A stretch of DNA of 48,961 nt from Clostridium prolinivorans. GTDB taxonomy: Bacteria; Bacillota; Clostridia; Clostridiales; Clostridiaceae. Numbering within the stretch: the first letter of the stretch is position 1; every line of letters starts with the position of its first letter. Below the pieces are notes generated by a model. That model was not told where the DNA came from, did not search any database, and worked only from the letters and a program-made list of their open reading frames with translations. The position numbers and the translations under genes were made by a program. Shown here in pieces: positions 16,424 through 23,949 of the stretch. The stretch is taken from positions 1 through 48,961 of the forward strand of contig NZ_RJWG01000013.1 in assembly GCF_004011155.1 (NCBI RefSeq). The letters are read 5' to 3'.

Positions 16424-17752
16424 ATGACCTTCCTTGATTTCTTTGCAGGAATAGGTGGCTTTCGATTGGGGTTAGAACTTGCAGGACATAAATGTATAGG
16501 ATTTTGTGAAAAAGATAAATTTGCAGTAAAAAGCTATAGAGCTATGTTTGATACGGAAGGAGAGTGGTATGCAGATGACGTTACAAAACTTAAAAGCGAA
16601 GATATCCCATATGCAGACATCTGGTGTGGAGGCACTCCGTGCCAAGATGTATCTATTGCAGGAAAGCGAAAAGGTTTATCAGGAGAGCGAAGTGGACTCT
16701 TTTTTAAATTTATTGAACTCGTTAAAGCCAAAGAAGAAAAAGATAAACCCACATACCTTATCTTTGAAAATGTTAAAGGACTTTTATCAAGTAATAGAGG
16801 CTTCGATTTTACAAACTATCTCAATTGTATATCCGAAGCAGGGTATGATGCAATCTGGCAGGTGCTTAACTCTAAAGACTTCGGAGTTCCCCAAAACCGA
16901 GAGCGTGTGTTCATTATTGCAAATCTTAGAACCAGAGGTAGACGAGAAATACTACCTGTCAGAGGAGAAAACACAGCAGCTCTTAAGCAGATTATAGGCG
17001 GCTGTCAAGGTGAGCGAGTTTATGATGCAGAAGGAGTAGCTTGCACACTTACAGGTTGTGGCGTAGGTGGAGGAGCAAAGACTGGTCTTTACTGCATAGG
17101 AAATATAAATCCAAGCGGCAAAGGTATGAATGGAAATGTTTATTCATCAGAAGGAATTGCTCCAACAGTTACAACTAATAAGGGCGAAGGAAGTAAAATT
17201 TTTATAGACCAGTCTTATACAAAGCCAAAGCTCACAGATACCTCAAGATGCATTACATCACGTTATACAGCAGGAGTGGTTAATAGAACCGCAATGAATA
17301 GTGCTGTTCTTGAAGCAAGGGCAGTTATAACTCCTGAAAGAGAAAATAAACGTCAGAATGGAAGGAGATTTAAAAATGCAGATGAACCAATGTTTACTTT
17401 AACAAGTCAGGACAGACATGGAGTTGCAGTTAAAGAAGCCACAAAAAAAGGCTATGCTGAAGCTGAGATTGGAGACAGCATAAATATTTCAGTACCTAAT
17501 TCAAAAACAAGAAGAGGCAGGGTTGGAAAAGGTATATCAAATACTTTAGATACAGGATGCCAAATGGCTACATTGGACAAAAATTACCGTATTAGAAGGC
17601 TTACACCAAAGGAATGCTTCAGACTTCAAGGCTTCCCAGATGAATTATTTGAAAAAGCAAGGGCTGTAAATTCAGATGCTCAGCTATATAAGCAGGCAGG
17701 TAATGCAGTAACTGTAAATGTAGCTTTTGCAGTAGCACAATCTATTAAATAA
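16424..17752 (+). CDS. DNA (cytosine-5-)-methyltransferase
   Basis: A 442-residue C5-MTase. ATG 16424 is chosen because the conserved FLDFFAGIGGFRLG follows it directly; the preceding stop overlaps. Motifs: I FAGIGGFR, IV GTPCQDVS with the catalytic Cys near residue 73, VI FENVKG, VIII QNRERVF, a target-recognition region of ~200 residues, and IX/X (RLTPKECFRLQGFPD; QAGNAV). The enlarged middle region contains repeated CTLTGCG-, APTVTTNKG- and MFTLTSQDR-like units typical of phage Dcm-type enzymes. It would protect phage DNA from host restriction. Confidence 0.95.
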   Translation: MTFLDFFAGIGGFRLGLELAGHKCIGFCEKDKFAVKSYRAMFDTEGEWYADDVTKLKSEDIPYADIWCGGTPCQDVSIAGKRKGLSGERSGLFFKFIELVKAKEEKDKPTYLIFENVKGLLSSNRGFDFTNYLNCISEAGYDAIWQVLNSKDFGVPQNRERVFIIANLRTRGRREILPVRGENTAALKQIIGGCQGERVYDAEGVACTLTGCGVGGGAKTGLYCIGNINPSGKGMNGNVYSSEGIAPTVTTNKGEGSKIFIDQSYTKPKLTDTSRCITSRYTAGVVNRTAMNSAVLEARAVITPERENKRQNGRRFKNADEPMFTLTSQDRHGVAVKEATKKGYAEAEIGDSINISVPNSKTRRGRVGKGISNTLDTGCQMATLDKNYRIRRLTPKECFRLQGFPDELFEKARAVNSDAQLYKQAGNAVTVNVAFAVAQSIK

Positions 17753-17782
17753 AAATAGTGTTAATAATCTTTGATAATATAC

Positions 17783-17844
17783 TTGCTATTACTCCCCTTT
17801 AGAGTGATATATGTACATGACCAAAAACACACTAAGAAAGGGGA
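17783..17844 (+). promoter_or_regulatory. Repeated promoter element, copy 1 (before amidoligase)
   Basis: TTGCTA (17783-17788) lies 15 bases, start to start, before the core TTTAGAGTGATATATGTA (17798-17815). TCCCCTTT (17793-17800) is complementary to AAAGGGGA (17837-17844), which is also the ribosome site of the amidoligase. The same spacing and core recur at 19408, 19835 and 42184. Confidence 0.65.
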
Positions 17845-17851
17845 AACAAAA

Positions 17852-18775
17852 ATGCAAAACACAGATTTTTTAAAAGCAAGATTTGGAATTGAAATTGAAA
17901 TGACAGGAGTTACAAGAAACAAGGCCGCAAAGGTTGTTGCAGAAGTTTTAAGAGGAAGTATAAAAAGAGAAAATGATTATTATGATACCTATAAGGTAAC
18001 AGCAGCAGACGGAAGAGTATGGAAGCTTATGTATGACGGAAGTATTTACACCCAAAAGAAAGTAAATGACGAGAAGGTAGCAGCTACAAAAGAGTATAGT
18101 GTAGAACTAGTAAGTCCAATACTTACCTACAAAGAAGACATAGAAACTTTGCAGGAGATAGTAAGAAAGCTTAGAAAAGCAGGAGCCTTTTCAGAAAAGC
18201 AAAACTGCACAGGGATTCACATACACCTTGATGGAGCTGACCATACACCAAGAAGTATTAGAAACTTTATAAACATAATCTACTCAAGAAATGACCTGCT
18301 TTATGAAAGCCTTCAGATTGAGAGAGAAAGAATGAGATACTGCAAAAAGATGGATGCAGATTTGGTGGAAAGGATAAACAAGAAAAAGCCTACTACCATG
18401 AAGCAGATTGAGGATATTTGGTACGAGGGATACGGTTCAAATAGAGAAAGGCATTACCATGAAAGCAGATACCACTTCTTAAACCTACACAGCTTTTTCA
18501 AAGGAACAGGAACAGTTGAACTTAGAGGTTTTAATGGAACCATGCACGCAGGAGTTATTAGGTCAAATATAGTTTTAGCCTTGGCACTTAACCATCAAGC
18601 CCTTACTCAAAAGAGTGCAAGCAGTAAAAAGCCACAGGTTGAAAATCCAAAGTTTGCAATGAGGACCTGGCTTAACAGAATAGGCTTTATAGGTGAAGAA
18701 TTCAAAAACTGCAGAGAACACCTTATAAAGCACCTTCAAGGCTCAGCAGCTTGGAGATTTCAGAGAGCCGCATAG
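17852..18775 (+). CDS. Amidoligase family protein (COOH-NH2 ligase)
   Basis: A 307-residue protein; the ATG at 17852 follows AAAGGGG. Amidoligase signatures are FGIEIEMTG near residues 10-18, the central CTGIHIHLD, and GTVELRGFNGT near 230, which supply the acidic and histidine metal/ATP ligands of the glutamine-synthetase-like fold. The family forms amide bonds between carboxyl and amino groups, on peptides or small molecules. Published comparative work on amidoligases (Iyer, Aravind and colleagues, recalled) describes phage clusters pairing them with AIG2/GGCT proteins, as here. The C-terminal ~40 residues (FAMRTWLNRIGFIGEEF onward) reappear in the protein at 19895-20647. Substrate unknown. 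Confidence 0.88.
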   Translation: MQNTDFLKARFGIEIEMTGVTRNKAAKVVAEVLRGSIKRENDYYDTYKVTAADGRVWKLMYDGSIYTQKKVNDEKVAATKEYSVELVSPILTYKEDIETLQEIVRKLRKAGAFSEKQNCTGIHIHLDGADHTPRSIRNFINIIYSRNDLLYESLQIERERMRYCKKMDADLVERINKKKPTTMKQIEDIWYEGYGSNRERHYHESRYHFLNLHSFFKGTGTVELRGFNGTMHAGVIRSNIVLALALNHQALTQKSASSKKPQVENPKFAMRTWLNRIGFIGEEFKNCREHLIKHLQGSAAWRFQRAA

Positions 18776-18919
18776 ATAGGCGGCCGGCTTCATAAAGCCA
18801 CAGGGCGGAATTACCGCCCTTAGGGTAGTAGAAGGAACTAATGGGCTAAGAATTAAACTTAAGGCAATACAGGGGAACTGTGGCCCAATTAGAAGCTTTC
18901 AGAAAGGGTGGATTGATAG
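18776..18919 (+). other. Spacer with perfect GC-rich hairpin
   Basis: The gap between amidoligase and the GGCT-like gene contains AGGGCGG-AATTA-CCGCCCT (18802-18820), a perfect 7-bp stem without a following T-run, in a locally GC-richer segment. It may be an mRNA-processing or stability element. AGAAAGGG before 18920 is the ribosome site for the next gene. Confidence 0.35.
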
Positions 18920-19399
18920 ATGAAAAGATTGTATATTGCTTATGGTTCAAACTTAAATCTTCAGCAGATGGAAAAAAGATGTCCTACGGCTAGGGTTTAT
19001 GGCAAGGGGGAGTTAAAGGATTTTAGGTTGCTTTTTAAAGGAGTACCTAATAATGCTTATGCTACTATTGAACCTTTTAAGGGTGGAAAGGTACCAGTAC
19101 TTGTTTGGGAGGTTAAACCTAAAGATGAGAAAGCTTTAGACATTTACGAAGGTTTCCCAAACTTTTATTATAAAAAAGATTTAGAGGTGGAGCTTGAAAG
19201 TGGAGAAATAGTAACTGCTATGGTGTACATCATGACCAATAAAATAAAAGATAGGATTAACTTAAACCTTCCAAGTGAAAGGTATCTAAGAATAGTTAAA
19301 GAAGGATATACATCTTCAGGTTTTGATATAGGTTTTATTGAAGAAGCATTGAAAGTAAGTGCTGAAGCTATAAGCAAAAATAATAGATATAAACTTTAA
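18920..19399 (+). CDS. Gamma-glutamyl-cyclotransferase-like (AIG2/GGCT) protein
   Basis: A 159-residue protein with the family hallmark YGSN at residues 8-11 and the catalytic glutamate Glu77 in IYEGFP. GGCT-fold enzymes release 5-oxoproline from gamma-glutamyl amines. The gene is the direct neighbour of an amidoligase, so the two probably act as maker and remover of the same amide linkage. Length and motif spacing are normal. It lacks its own copy of the repeated promoter element and is likely cotranscribed with the amidoligase. Confidence 0.88.
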   Translation: MKRLYIAYGSNLNLQQMEKRCPTARVYGKGELKDFRLLFKGVPNNAYATIEPFKGGKVPVLVWEVKPKDEKALDIYEGFPNFYYKKDLEVELESGEIVTAMVYIMTNKIKDRINLNLPSERYLRIVKEGYTSSGFDIGFIEEALKVSAEAISKNNRYKL

Positions 19400-19407
19400 G
19401 AATTAGC

Positions 19408-19455
19408 TTGATATATGTGTGTTTTAGAGTGATATATAGTATAACAAAAACACAC
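19408..19455 (+). promoter_or_regulatory. Repeated promoter element, copy 2
   Basis: TTGATA (19408-19413), the core TTTAGAGTGATATATAGTA (19423-19441), and the flanking inverted repeat GTGTGTTTT (19417-19425) with AAAACACAC (19447-19455). TTG-to-core distance is 15, as in the other copies. It precedes a 103-residue unknown gene. Confidence 0.65.
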
Positions 19456-19469
19456 TTGGAGGTTTTAGA

Positions 19470-19781
19470 ATGATAGCATTATTTGGAAGAAAGGTTTTAA
19501 ATTTAAAGGAACTTAAAGAACTTACAAAAGAAGCTAAGAAGGATGGAGTAAAAGGAACAGCCTACGAAGTTACAAAAGAAATTGAACTAAGAGATGAGGA
19601 ATTTAAAGAATTTGCAAAAGACTTCTGCAAAGACCAGCCTTGGATAACCAAAGAAGATGGTGGTTGCAACGAAAAAGGAGAGCTAAGATGCATAAGGGTT
19701 AGGAACACAAAAACAAAGAAAAGCATTTTAGTAGATTCAGAAGGCTACACCTACCCAAGGTACACAGCGATTGAAAATTAG
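19470..19781 (+). CDS. Unknown 103-residue accessory protein
   Basis: Starts at ATG 19470 with TTGGAGG upstream. The sequence is charged and soluble, with FCKDQPWITKEDGGCNEKGE near the middle and two conserved-looking cysteines. No family recognised. It has its own copy of the repeated promoter and lies between the GGCT-like protein and the virulence-related protein, so it probably belongs to the same functional set. Confidence 0.6.
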   Translation: MIALFGRKVLNLKELKELTKEAKKDGVKGTAYEVTKEIELRDEEFKEFAKDFCKDQPWITKEDGGCNEKGELRCIRVRNTKTKKSILVDSEGYTYPRYTAIEN

Positions 19782-19834
19782 ACAGAAGCAGACTGAAGGG
19801 CCTGTTTTCTTCTTAAAATATTTATACAAAGTAC

Positions 19835-19882
19835 TTGCTATTAACTGTGTTTAGAGTGATATATGTAACTACCAAAACACAG
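19835..19882 (+). promoter_or_regulatory. Repeated promoter element, copy 3
   Basis: TTGCTA (19835-19840), the core TTTAGAGTGATATATGTA (19850-19867), and the inverted repeat CTGTGTTT (19845-19852) with AAACACAG (19875-19882), directly abutting the GGGAGG ribosome site. TTG-to-core distance is again 15. Confidence 0.65.
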
Positions 19883-19894
19883 GGAGGAATGAAG

Positions 19895-20647
19895 ATGGAT
19901 AGAAAAGAAATAGTTAAAATTTTAAGTGAAGCCTTAGGTTCTCAAGCAAAGTATCTTGGAGCACCAAGCTTTGCCTATGAAATTAAAACGGAAAAGGAAA
20001 TCTACACAATAGATAGGCAGGGAACCATTATAACTTCGCAAGGTAGGGTTGTTACACTTAACGAAATTTTAAAGGGAGAGGATTCTGAAGAAAAAATAGA
20101 GGATACAACTATTGATAGTTTTAATTTAGAAATTCCATTAGGAGAGCATACGGGAAAAACGCTAATAAATATTTTAAATATGCTTTACAGTAAACAGCAG
20201 CTAATTGTTAAAACCTTCGAATTAAAAGAACCTTTTATTGAGGAAACCTTTATAAAGAATTTGAATTTAAAGAGAACAGAAACTTTAGAAGAATTTCAAA
20301 ATGCTATTACTGAAGTTGGAACTGATGGTTGCAAAGGCATATCCTTTGATTTTGAGAAAGGAACTTTTACCTTTAAGCTATTAGGTGAAACCTTAAGCCA
20401 TGAAAAAATATCCGCATTTATAGAACTTGCATCTTTAATAAATGTGAACGCACAAAAATTAAAACACACCTCTTTTAAGCAGACTCAGGAGGATAACCCT
20501 AAATATGCATTCAGAACTTGGCTCATTCGCCTTGGCATGAATGGAAGTAGGTATAAAGATATAAGGAAAACACTTCTTTCAAATCTTGAAGGCAGTTGTG
20601 CTTTTAGAAAATTACAACAGGAAGGAAGTGCTGAAATAAATGGATAA
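19895..20647 (+). CDS. 'Virulence-related' phage protein sharing amidoligase C-terminus
   Basis: A 250-residue protein. ATG 19895 lies eight bases after GGGAGG; ATG 19889 is too close. The N-terminal ~70 residues (YLGAPSFAYEI, then EIYTIDRQGTIITSQGRVV) match the family usually labelled virulence-related protein in Firmicutes phages. The C-terminal ~40 residues (NPKYAFRTWLIRLGMNG through LEGSCAFR) align clearly with the end of the amidoligase at 17852-18775 (NPKFAMRTWLNRIGFIG through LQGSAAWR). The amidoligase catalytic motifs are absent, so this may be a partner or substrate-recognition subunit rather than an enzyme; that is inference. Confidence 0.75.
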   Translation: MDRKEIVKILSEALGSQAKYLGAPSFAYEIKTEKEIYTIDRQGTIITSQGRVVTLNEILKGEDSEEKIEDTTIDSFNLEIPLGEHTGKTLINILNMLYSKQQLIVKTFELKEPFIEETFIKNLNLKRTETLEEFQNAITEVGTDGCKGISFDFEKGTFTFKLLGETLSHEKISAFIELASLINVNAQKLKHTSFKQTQEDNPKYAFRTWLIRLGMNGSRYKDIRKTLLSNLEGSCAFRKLQQEGSAEING

Positions 20648-20855
20648 ATTTTTTACTCAGAAAACCTGTGATCGCTGTGGAGAAAGCTTAAAAGAGGGTA
20701 GAATAATGTCAATGTATAATGAGGATTGCATTTGCTTAAGCTGCAAGGAAAAGGAAAGGAAACGTAGTGATTATAAAGAAGCTGTAGAAGCTGAATATGA
20801 AGAAGTTAAGAAAGGGAATTACAACTACAAGGGTATAAAAGGAAAAAGAAAATAA
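20640..20855 (+). CDS. Small zinc-ribbon protein (71 aa)
   Basis: ATG 20640 overlaps the end of the previous gene by eight bases. Two cysteine pairs, CDRCGESL (about residues 10-13) and CLSCKEKE (about 32-35), form a zinc ribbon; the rest is charged and ends with a YNYKGIKGKRK tail. This small protein regularly follows the virulence-related gene in related phages. Function unknown; the translational overlap suggests the two act together. Confidence 0.7.
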   Translation: MDKFFTQKTCDRCGESLKEGRIMSMYNEDCICLSCKEKERKRSDYKEAVEAEYEEVKKGNYNYKGIKGKRK

Positions 20856-20860
20856 GTTTA

Positions 20861-20888
20861 AGGGTCTACGATTGTAGGCTCTTTTTAG
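20861..20888 (+). terminator. Rho-independent terminator before terminase
   Basis: AGGGTCTAC (20861-20869) pairs with GTAGGCTCT (20874-20882) through nine pairs including two G-T wobbles, with loop GATT and a T5 run. It separates the accessory block from the packaging/structural operon. Confidence 0.75.
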
Positions 20889-20913
20889 TTAGCCAAAAGA
20901 GGAGGTGATACCT

Positions 20914-21396
20914 ATGGCTCAAAGGGGAAGAAAACCAAAACCAACAGCATTAAAAATACTTGAAGGAAATCCAGGAAAAAGACCACTTAATGAAGATGAA
21001 CCAAAACATGAGAAAAAAGCACCTAAATGTCCAGGCTGGCTTGATGCTGAAGCTAAAAAAGAGTGGAGGAGAATGTCAAAGCAGCTTGAGGCAATGGGAA
21101 TACTTACAGAAATAGATATGGCAGCCTTTGCAGGATATTGTCAAGCCTATGCAAGGTGGAAGGAAGCAGAAGAATTTATAACTAAACATGGAACTATTGT
21201 AAAAACACCATCGGGATACTGGCAGCAGGTGCCACAGGTATCTATCGCTCAAACCTATCTTAAAATTATGAACAGATTCTGCGAACAGTTTGGGCTTACT
21301 CCATCAGCAAGAAGCAGAATAGTCACTGACAATATAAATGATGAAGAAGATCCAATGGAACTTATACTTTATAAAGGAGGCAGTAAGAGTGTATGA
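20914..21396 (+). CDS. Terminase small subunit, P27 family
   Basis: A 160-residue protein; ATG 20914 with AGGAGGTGAT upstream. The start (RGRKPKPTALKILEGNPGKR) is the signature of P27-type small terminases, followed by CPGWLDAEAKKEWRRM and helical oligomerisation segments. It recognises the packaging site and recruits the large subunit. The stop overlaps the GTG start of the large subunit by eight bases. Confidence 0.95.
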   Translation: MAQRGRKPKPTALKILEGNPGKRPLNEDEPKHEKKAPKCPGWLDAEAKKEWRRMSKQLEAMGILTEIDMAAFAGYCQAYARWKEAEEFITKHGTIVKTPSGYWQQVPQVSIAQTYLKIMNRFCEQFGLTPSARSRIVTDNINDEEDPMELILYKGGSKSV

Positions 21397-23938
21397 TGAA
21401 GCAAAAGCACAACATGCCGTAAACTTTATTAACTGCTTAAAGCATACAAAGGGTCAGTGGCGTGGTGTTCCTTTTGATCTTCTGCCTTGGCAGGATAAAA
21501 TTATAAGGGATATATTCGGAACAGTAAAAGAAAATGGATACAGGCAGTTTAATACTGCTTATGTTGAAATTCCAAAGAAAAATGGAAAACAGCTATCCCT
21601 TGATACTCCAATCCCAACACCTACAGGCTTTACTACAATGGGGGAAATAAAAGCAGGAGATAAGGTAATTGATGAAAAGGGGAGACCTTGTAATGTTGTT
21701 GCAATAAGTGAAATTGATGATACGGAGCAGGCATATAAAATAAATTTTAGAGATGGAACAAGTATAGTAGCTGGAGAAAGGCATCTATGGAAGGTTCAAG
21801 TTACTAATAATGGCAGAAGAGAAAAACTATTAACAACAGGAGAAATGTATCAAAAGCAGTTTAAAACTAAAAGTAAAGAAAATAGAGCATTATTTCGCAT
21901 CCCAATAGCGGATGCTTTTATTTTGCCTGAAAATAAACTTCCTATAGATCCATATCTATTTGGGTACTGGATAGGAAATGGTAATGCTGTAAAGCCTGAA
22001 ATAACTGTAATGAGAGATGATGTTGACGAAGTTATTAAAAATATACCATATAAACTTCATAATAGATATAAGCAAGAGGGTAACAGCGATATTTTAGTAT
22101 ATAAAGAACTTAAAAGTATATTAGTTAAAAACTTTAGGGAAAAAAGGATACCTATTGAATATTTAAGAGCATCAGCTCACCAAAGAAAAAGATTATTACA
22201 AGGGTTAATAGATTCTGATGGATGTGTAAGCACTGCTAAAAGTCAGGCAATATATGTGACAATTCTTTTTGAACTTGCCAAAGATGTTCAGGATTTATTA
22301 TGGTCATTGGGAATAAAGAATACATTAAAGACAGCTCCATCGGCTAGATATGGAATTGAAACAGGTGAAATATGTTATTTAATAAAGTTTACTGCTTTTA
22401 ATGACTTAGAAGTATCAGGATTAGATAGAAAGCTTAAAAGAGGCAGAGAAAGAAATATTAAAACAAGATCACATTTTCATTATATAAAGTCTATTGAAAA
22501 AACAGGAAAGACAAAAATGAGATGTATTCAGGTTGACAGCCCATCAAGATTATATTTAGCAGGTAAATCCATGATTCCTACACATAATAGCGAGCTTGCT
22601 GCTGCAGTTGCTCTTTATATGACCTGCGGAGATGGAGAATGGGGAGCTGAAGTTTACGGCTGTGCTGCAGACAGACAACAGGCTTCTATCGTTTTTGATG
22701 TAGCTGTTGAAATGGTAGAACAGTGTCCTGCTCTTAAGAAAAGAATTAAACCTGTTCTTTCTGTAAAAAGATTGATATATAAACCTACAAACAGCTTTTA
22801 TCAGGTATTATCTGCTGAAGCCTACTCCAAACATGGACTTAATGTTCATGGAGTTGTAATGGATGAACTTCATGCTCAGCCTAACAGGGATTTATATGAT
22901 GTTATGACTAAAGGAAGTGGTGATGCAAGATTGCAGCCGCTGTTTTTTCTTATAACCACAGCCGGAACAGATAGAAATTCTATATGCTATGAAGTACATC
23001 AAAAGGCAGTAGATATATTAGAAGGAAGAAAAATAGACCCAACCTTTTATCCTGTGATTTATGGAATAGATGACAATGACGATTGGACCTTAGAGAAAAA
23101 CTGGTATAAAGCAAACCCTTCTCTTGGGCATACCATAGATATAGAAAAAGTTAGAAATGCCTTTAACAGTGCAAAAGAAAATCCTGCTGAAGAAAATATA
23201 TTCCGCCAGCTTAGATTAAACCAATGGGTGAAGCAGTCCACAAGATGGATGCAGATGGATAAGTGGGATGAGTGTGCTTTTAAAGTTGATATAGATAAAT
23301 TAAAAGGAAGAGAATGTTATGGTGGACTTGACCTTTCAAGTACCACAGATATCACAGCCTTTGTTTTAGTATTTCCTCCAAGAACATCAGATGAAAAATA
23401 TATTGTTCTTCCTCACTTTTGGATACCAGAGGATAATTTGAAGCTGAGGGTAAAAAGGGATCATGTACCTTATGATATTTGGAAAAAGCAGGGATACTTA
23501 AAAACTACAGAGGGAAATGTTATTCATTATGGATTTATTGAAAGCTTTATAGAGGACTTAGGAAATAAATATAACATAAAACAAATAGCTTTTGACCGCT
23601 GGGGGGCCGTGCAGATGGTTCAAAATCTTGAAGGCTTAGGGTTTACTGTAGTTCCTTTTGGTCAAGGGTATAAAGATATGAGTCCACCAACTAAAGAGCT
23701 TATGAAGATAACTTTAGAAAAGAAAATAGCCCATGGAGGACATCCTGTTTTAAGGTGGATGATGGATAATATTTATGTAAAAACTGATCCTGCAGGCAAT
23801 ATAAAGCCTGACAAAGAAAAGTCTACTGAAAAGATAGATGGTGCTGTAGCACTTATTATGGCACTTGACAGGTCAATAAGACATGGAAATAAAGAAAGTG
23901 TATATGAAAAAAGAGGAATGAGAAGTTTTCTTGATTAG
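21389..23938 (+). CDS. Terminase large subunit interrupted by intein
   Basis: GTG 21389 is chosen because AAAGGAGG lies eight bases upstream; the frame extends further upstream only through the small-subunit gene. The precursor is 849 residues; removing the 333-residue intein leaves 516, the usual size. The extein Walker A motif PKKNGK-S is split between Lys and Ser by the intein. Downstream are the Walker B-type GVVMDELHAQ, the coupling region FLITTAGTDRN, and nuclease acidic residues (GGLDLSSTTD; AFDRWGAVQM; KIDGAVALIMALD). It pumps DNA into the capsid using ATP and cuts it. Until splicing occurs the ATP site is broken, so packaging depends on splicing. Confidence 0.95.
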   Translation: MYDEAKAQHAVNFINCLKHTKGQWRGVPFDLLPWQDKIIRDIFGTVKENGYRQFNTAYVEIPKKNGKQLSLDTPIPTPTGFTTMGEIKAGDKVIDEKGRPCNVVAISEIDDTEQAYKINFRDGTSIVAGERHLWKVQVTNNGRREKLLTTGEMYQKQFKTKSKENRALFRIPIADAFILPENKLPIDPYLFGYWIGNGNAVKPEITVMRDDVDEVIKNIPYKLHNRYKQEGNSDILVYKELKSILVKNFREKRIPIEYLRASAHQRKRLLQGLIDSDGCVSTAKSQAIYVTILFELAKDVQDLLWSLGIKNTLKTAPSARYGIETGEICYLIKFTAFNDLEVSGLDRKLKRGRERNIKTRSHFHYIKSIEKTGKTKMRCIQVDSPSRLYLAGKSMIPTHNSELAAAVALYMTCGDGEWGAEVYGCAADRQQASIVFDVAVEMVEQCPALKKRIKPVLSVKRLIYKPTNSFYQVLSAEAYSKHGLNVHGVVMDELHAQPNRDLYDVMTKGSGDARLQPLFFLITTAGTDRNSICYEVHQKAVDILEGRKIDPTFYPVIYGIDDNDDWTLEKNWYKANPSLGHTIDIEKVRNAFNSAKENPAEENIFRQLRLNQWVKQSTRWMQMDKWDECAFKVDIDKLKGRECYGGLDLSSTTDITAFVLVFPPRTSDEKYIVLPHFWIPEDNLKLRVKRDHVPYDIWKKQGYLKTTEGNVIHYGFIESFIEDLGNKYNIKQIAFDRWGAVQMVQNLEGLGFTVVPFGQGYKDMSPPTKELMKITLEKKIAHGGHPVLRWMMDNIYVKTDPAGNIKPDKEKSTEKIDGAVALIMALDRSIRHGNKESVYEKRGMRSFLD
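21590..22588 (+). mobile_element. Class 3-type intein with LAGLIDADG endonuclease
   Basis: A 333-residue in-frame insertion in the terminase P-loop. The first residue is Gln, not Cys or Ser. The C-terminus is PTHN followed by extein Ser. The tryptophan of HLW is residue 67; the block F cysteine (RCIQVDS) is residue 312; the Thr of PTHN is residue 331. This W-C-T set, with 19 residues between Cys and Thr, is the signature of class 3 inteins, in which the block F Cys starts splicing. The homing endonuclease has both motifs: YLFGYWIGN (122-130) and LQGLIDSDG (203-211). Endonuclease acidic positions appear retained (second motif Asp), the first motif having Gly-Asn in place of an acidic end, so cutting activity is uncertain. 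Confidence 0.93.
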
Positions 23939-23949
23939 GAGGTGGTGCT

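Noticed and set aside
21338-21388. Longer N-terminus for the terminase large subunit starting at ATG 21338.
   Set aside because: It lies inside the small-subunit gene, has no ribosome site, and the GTG at 21389 has a well-placed AAAGGAGG.
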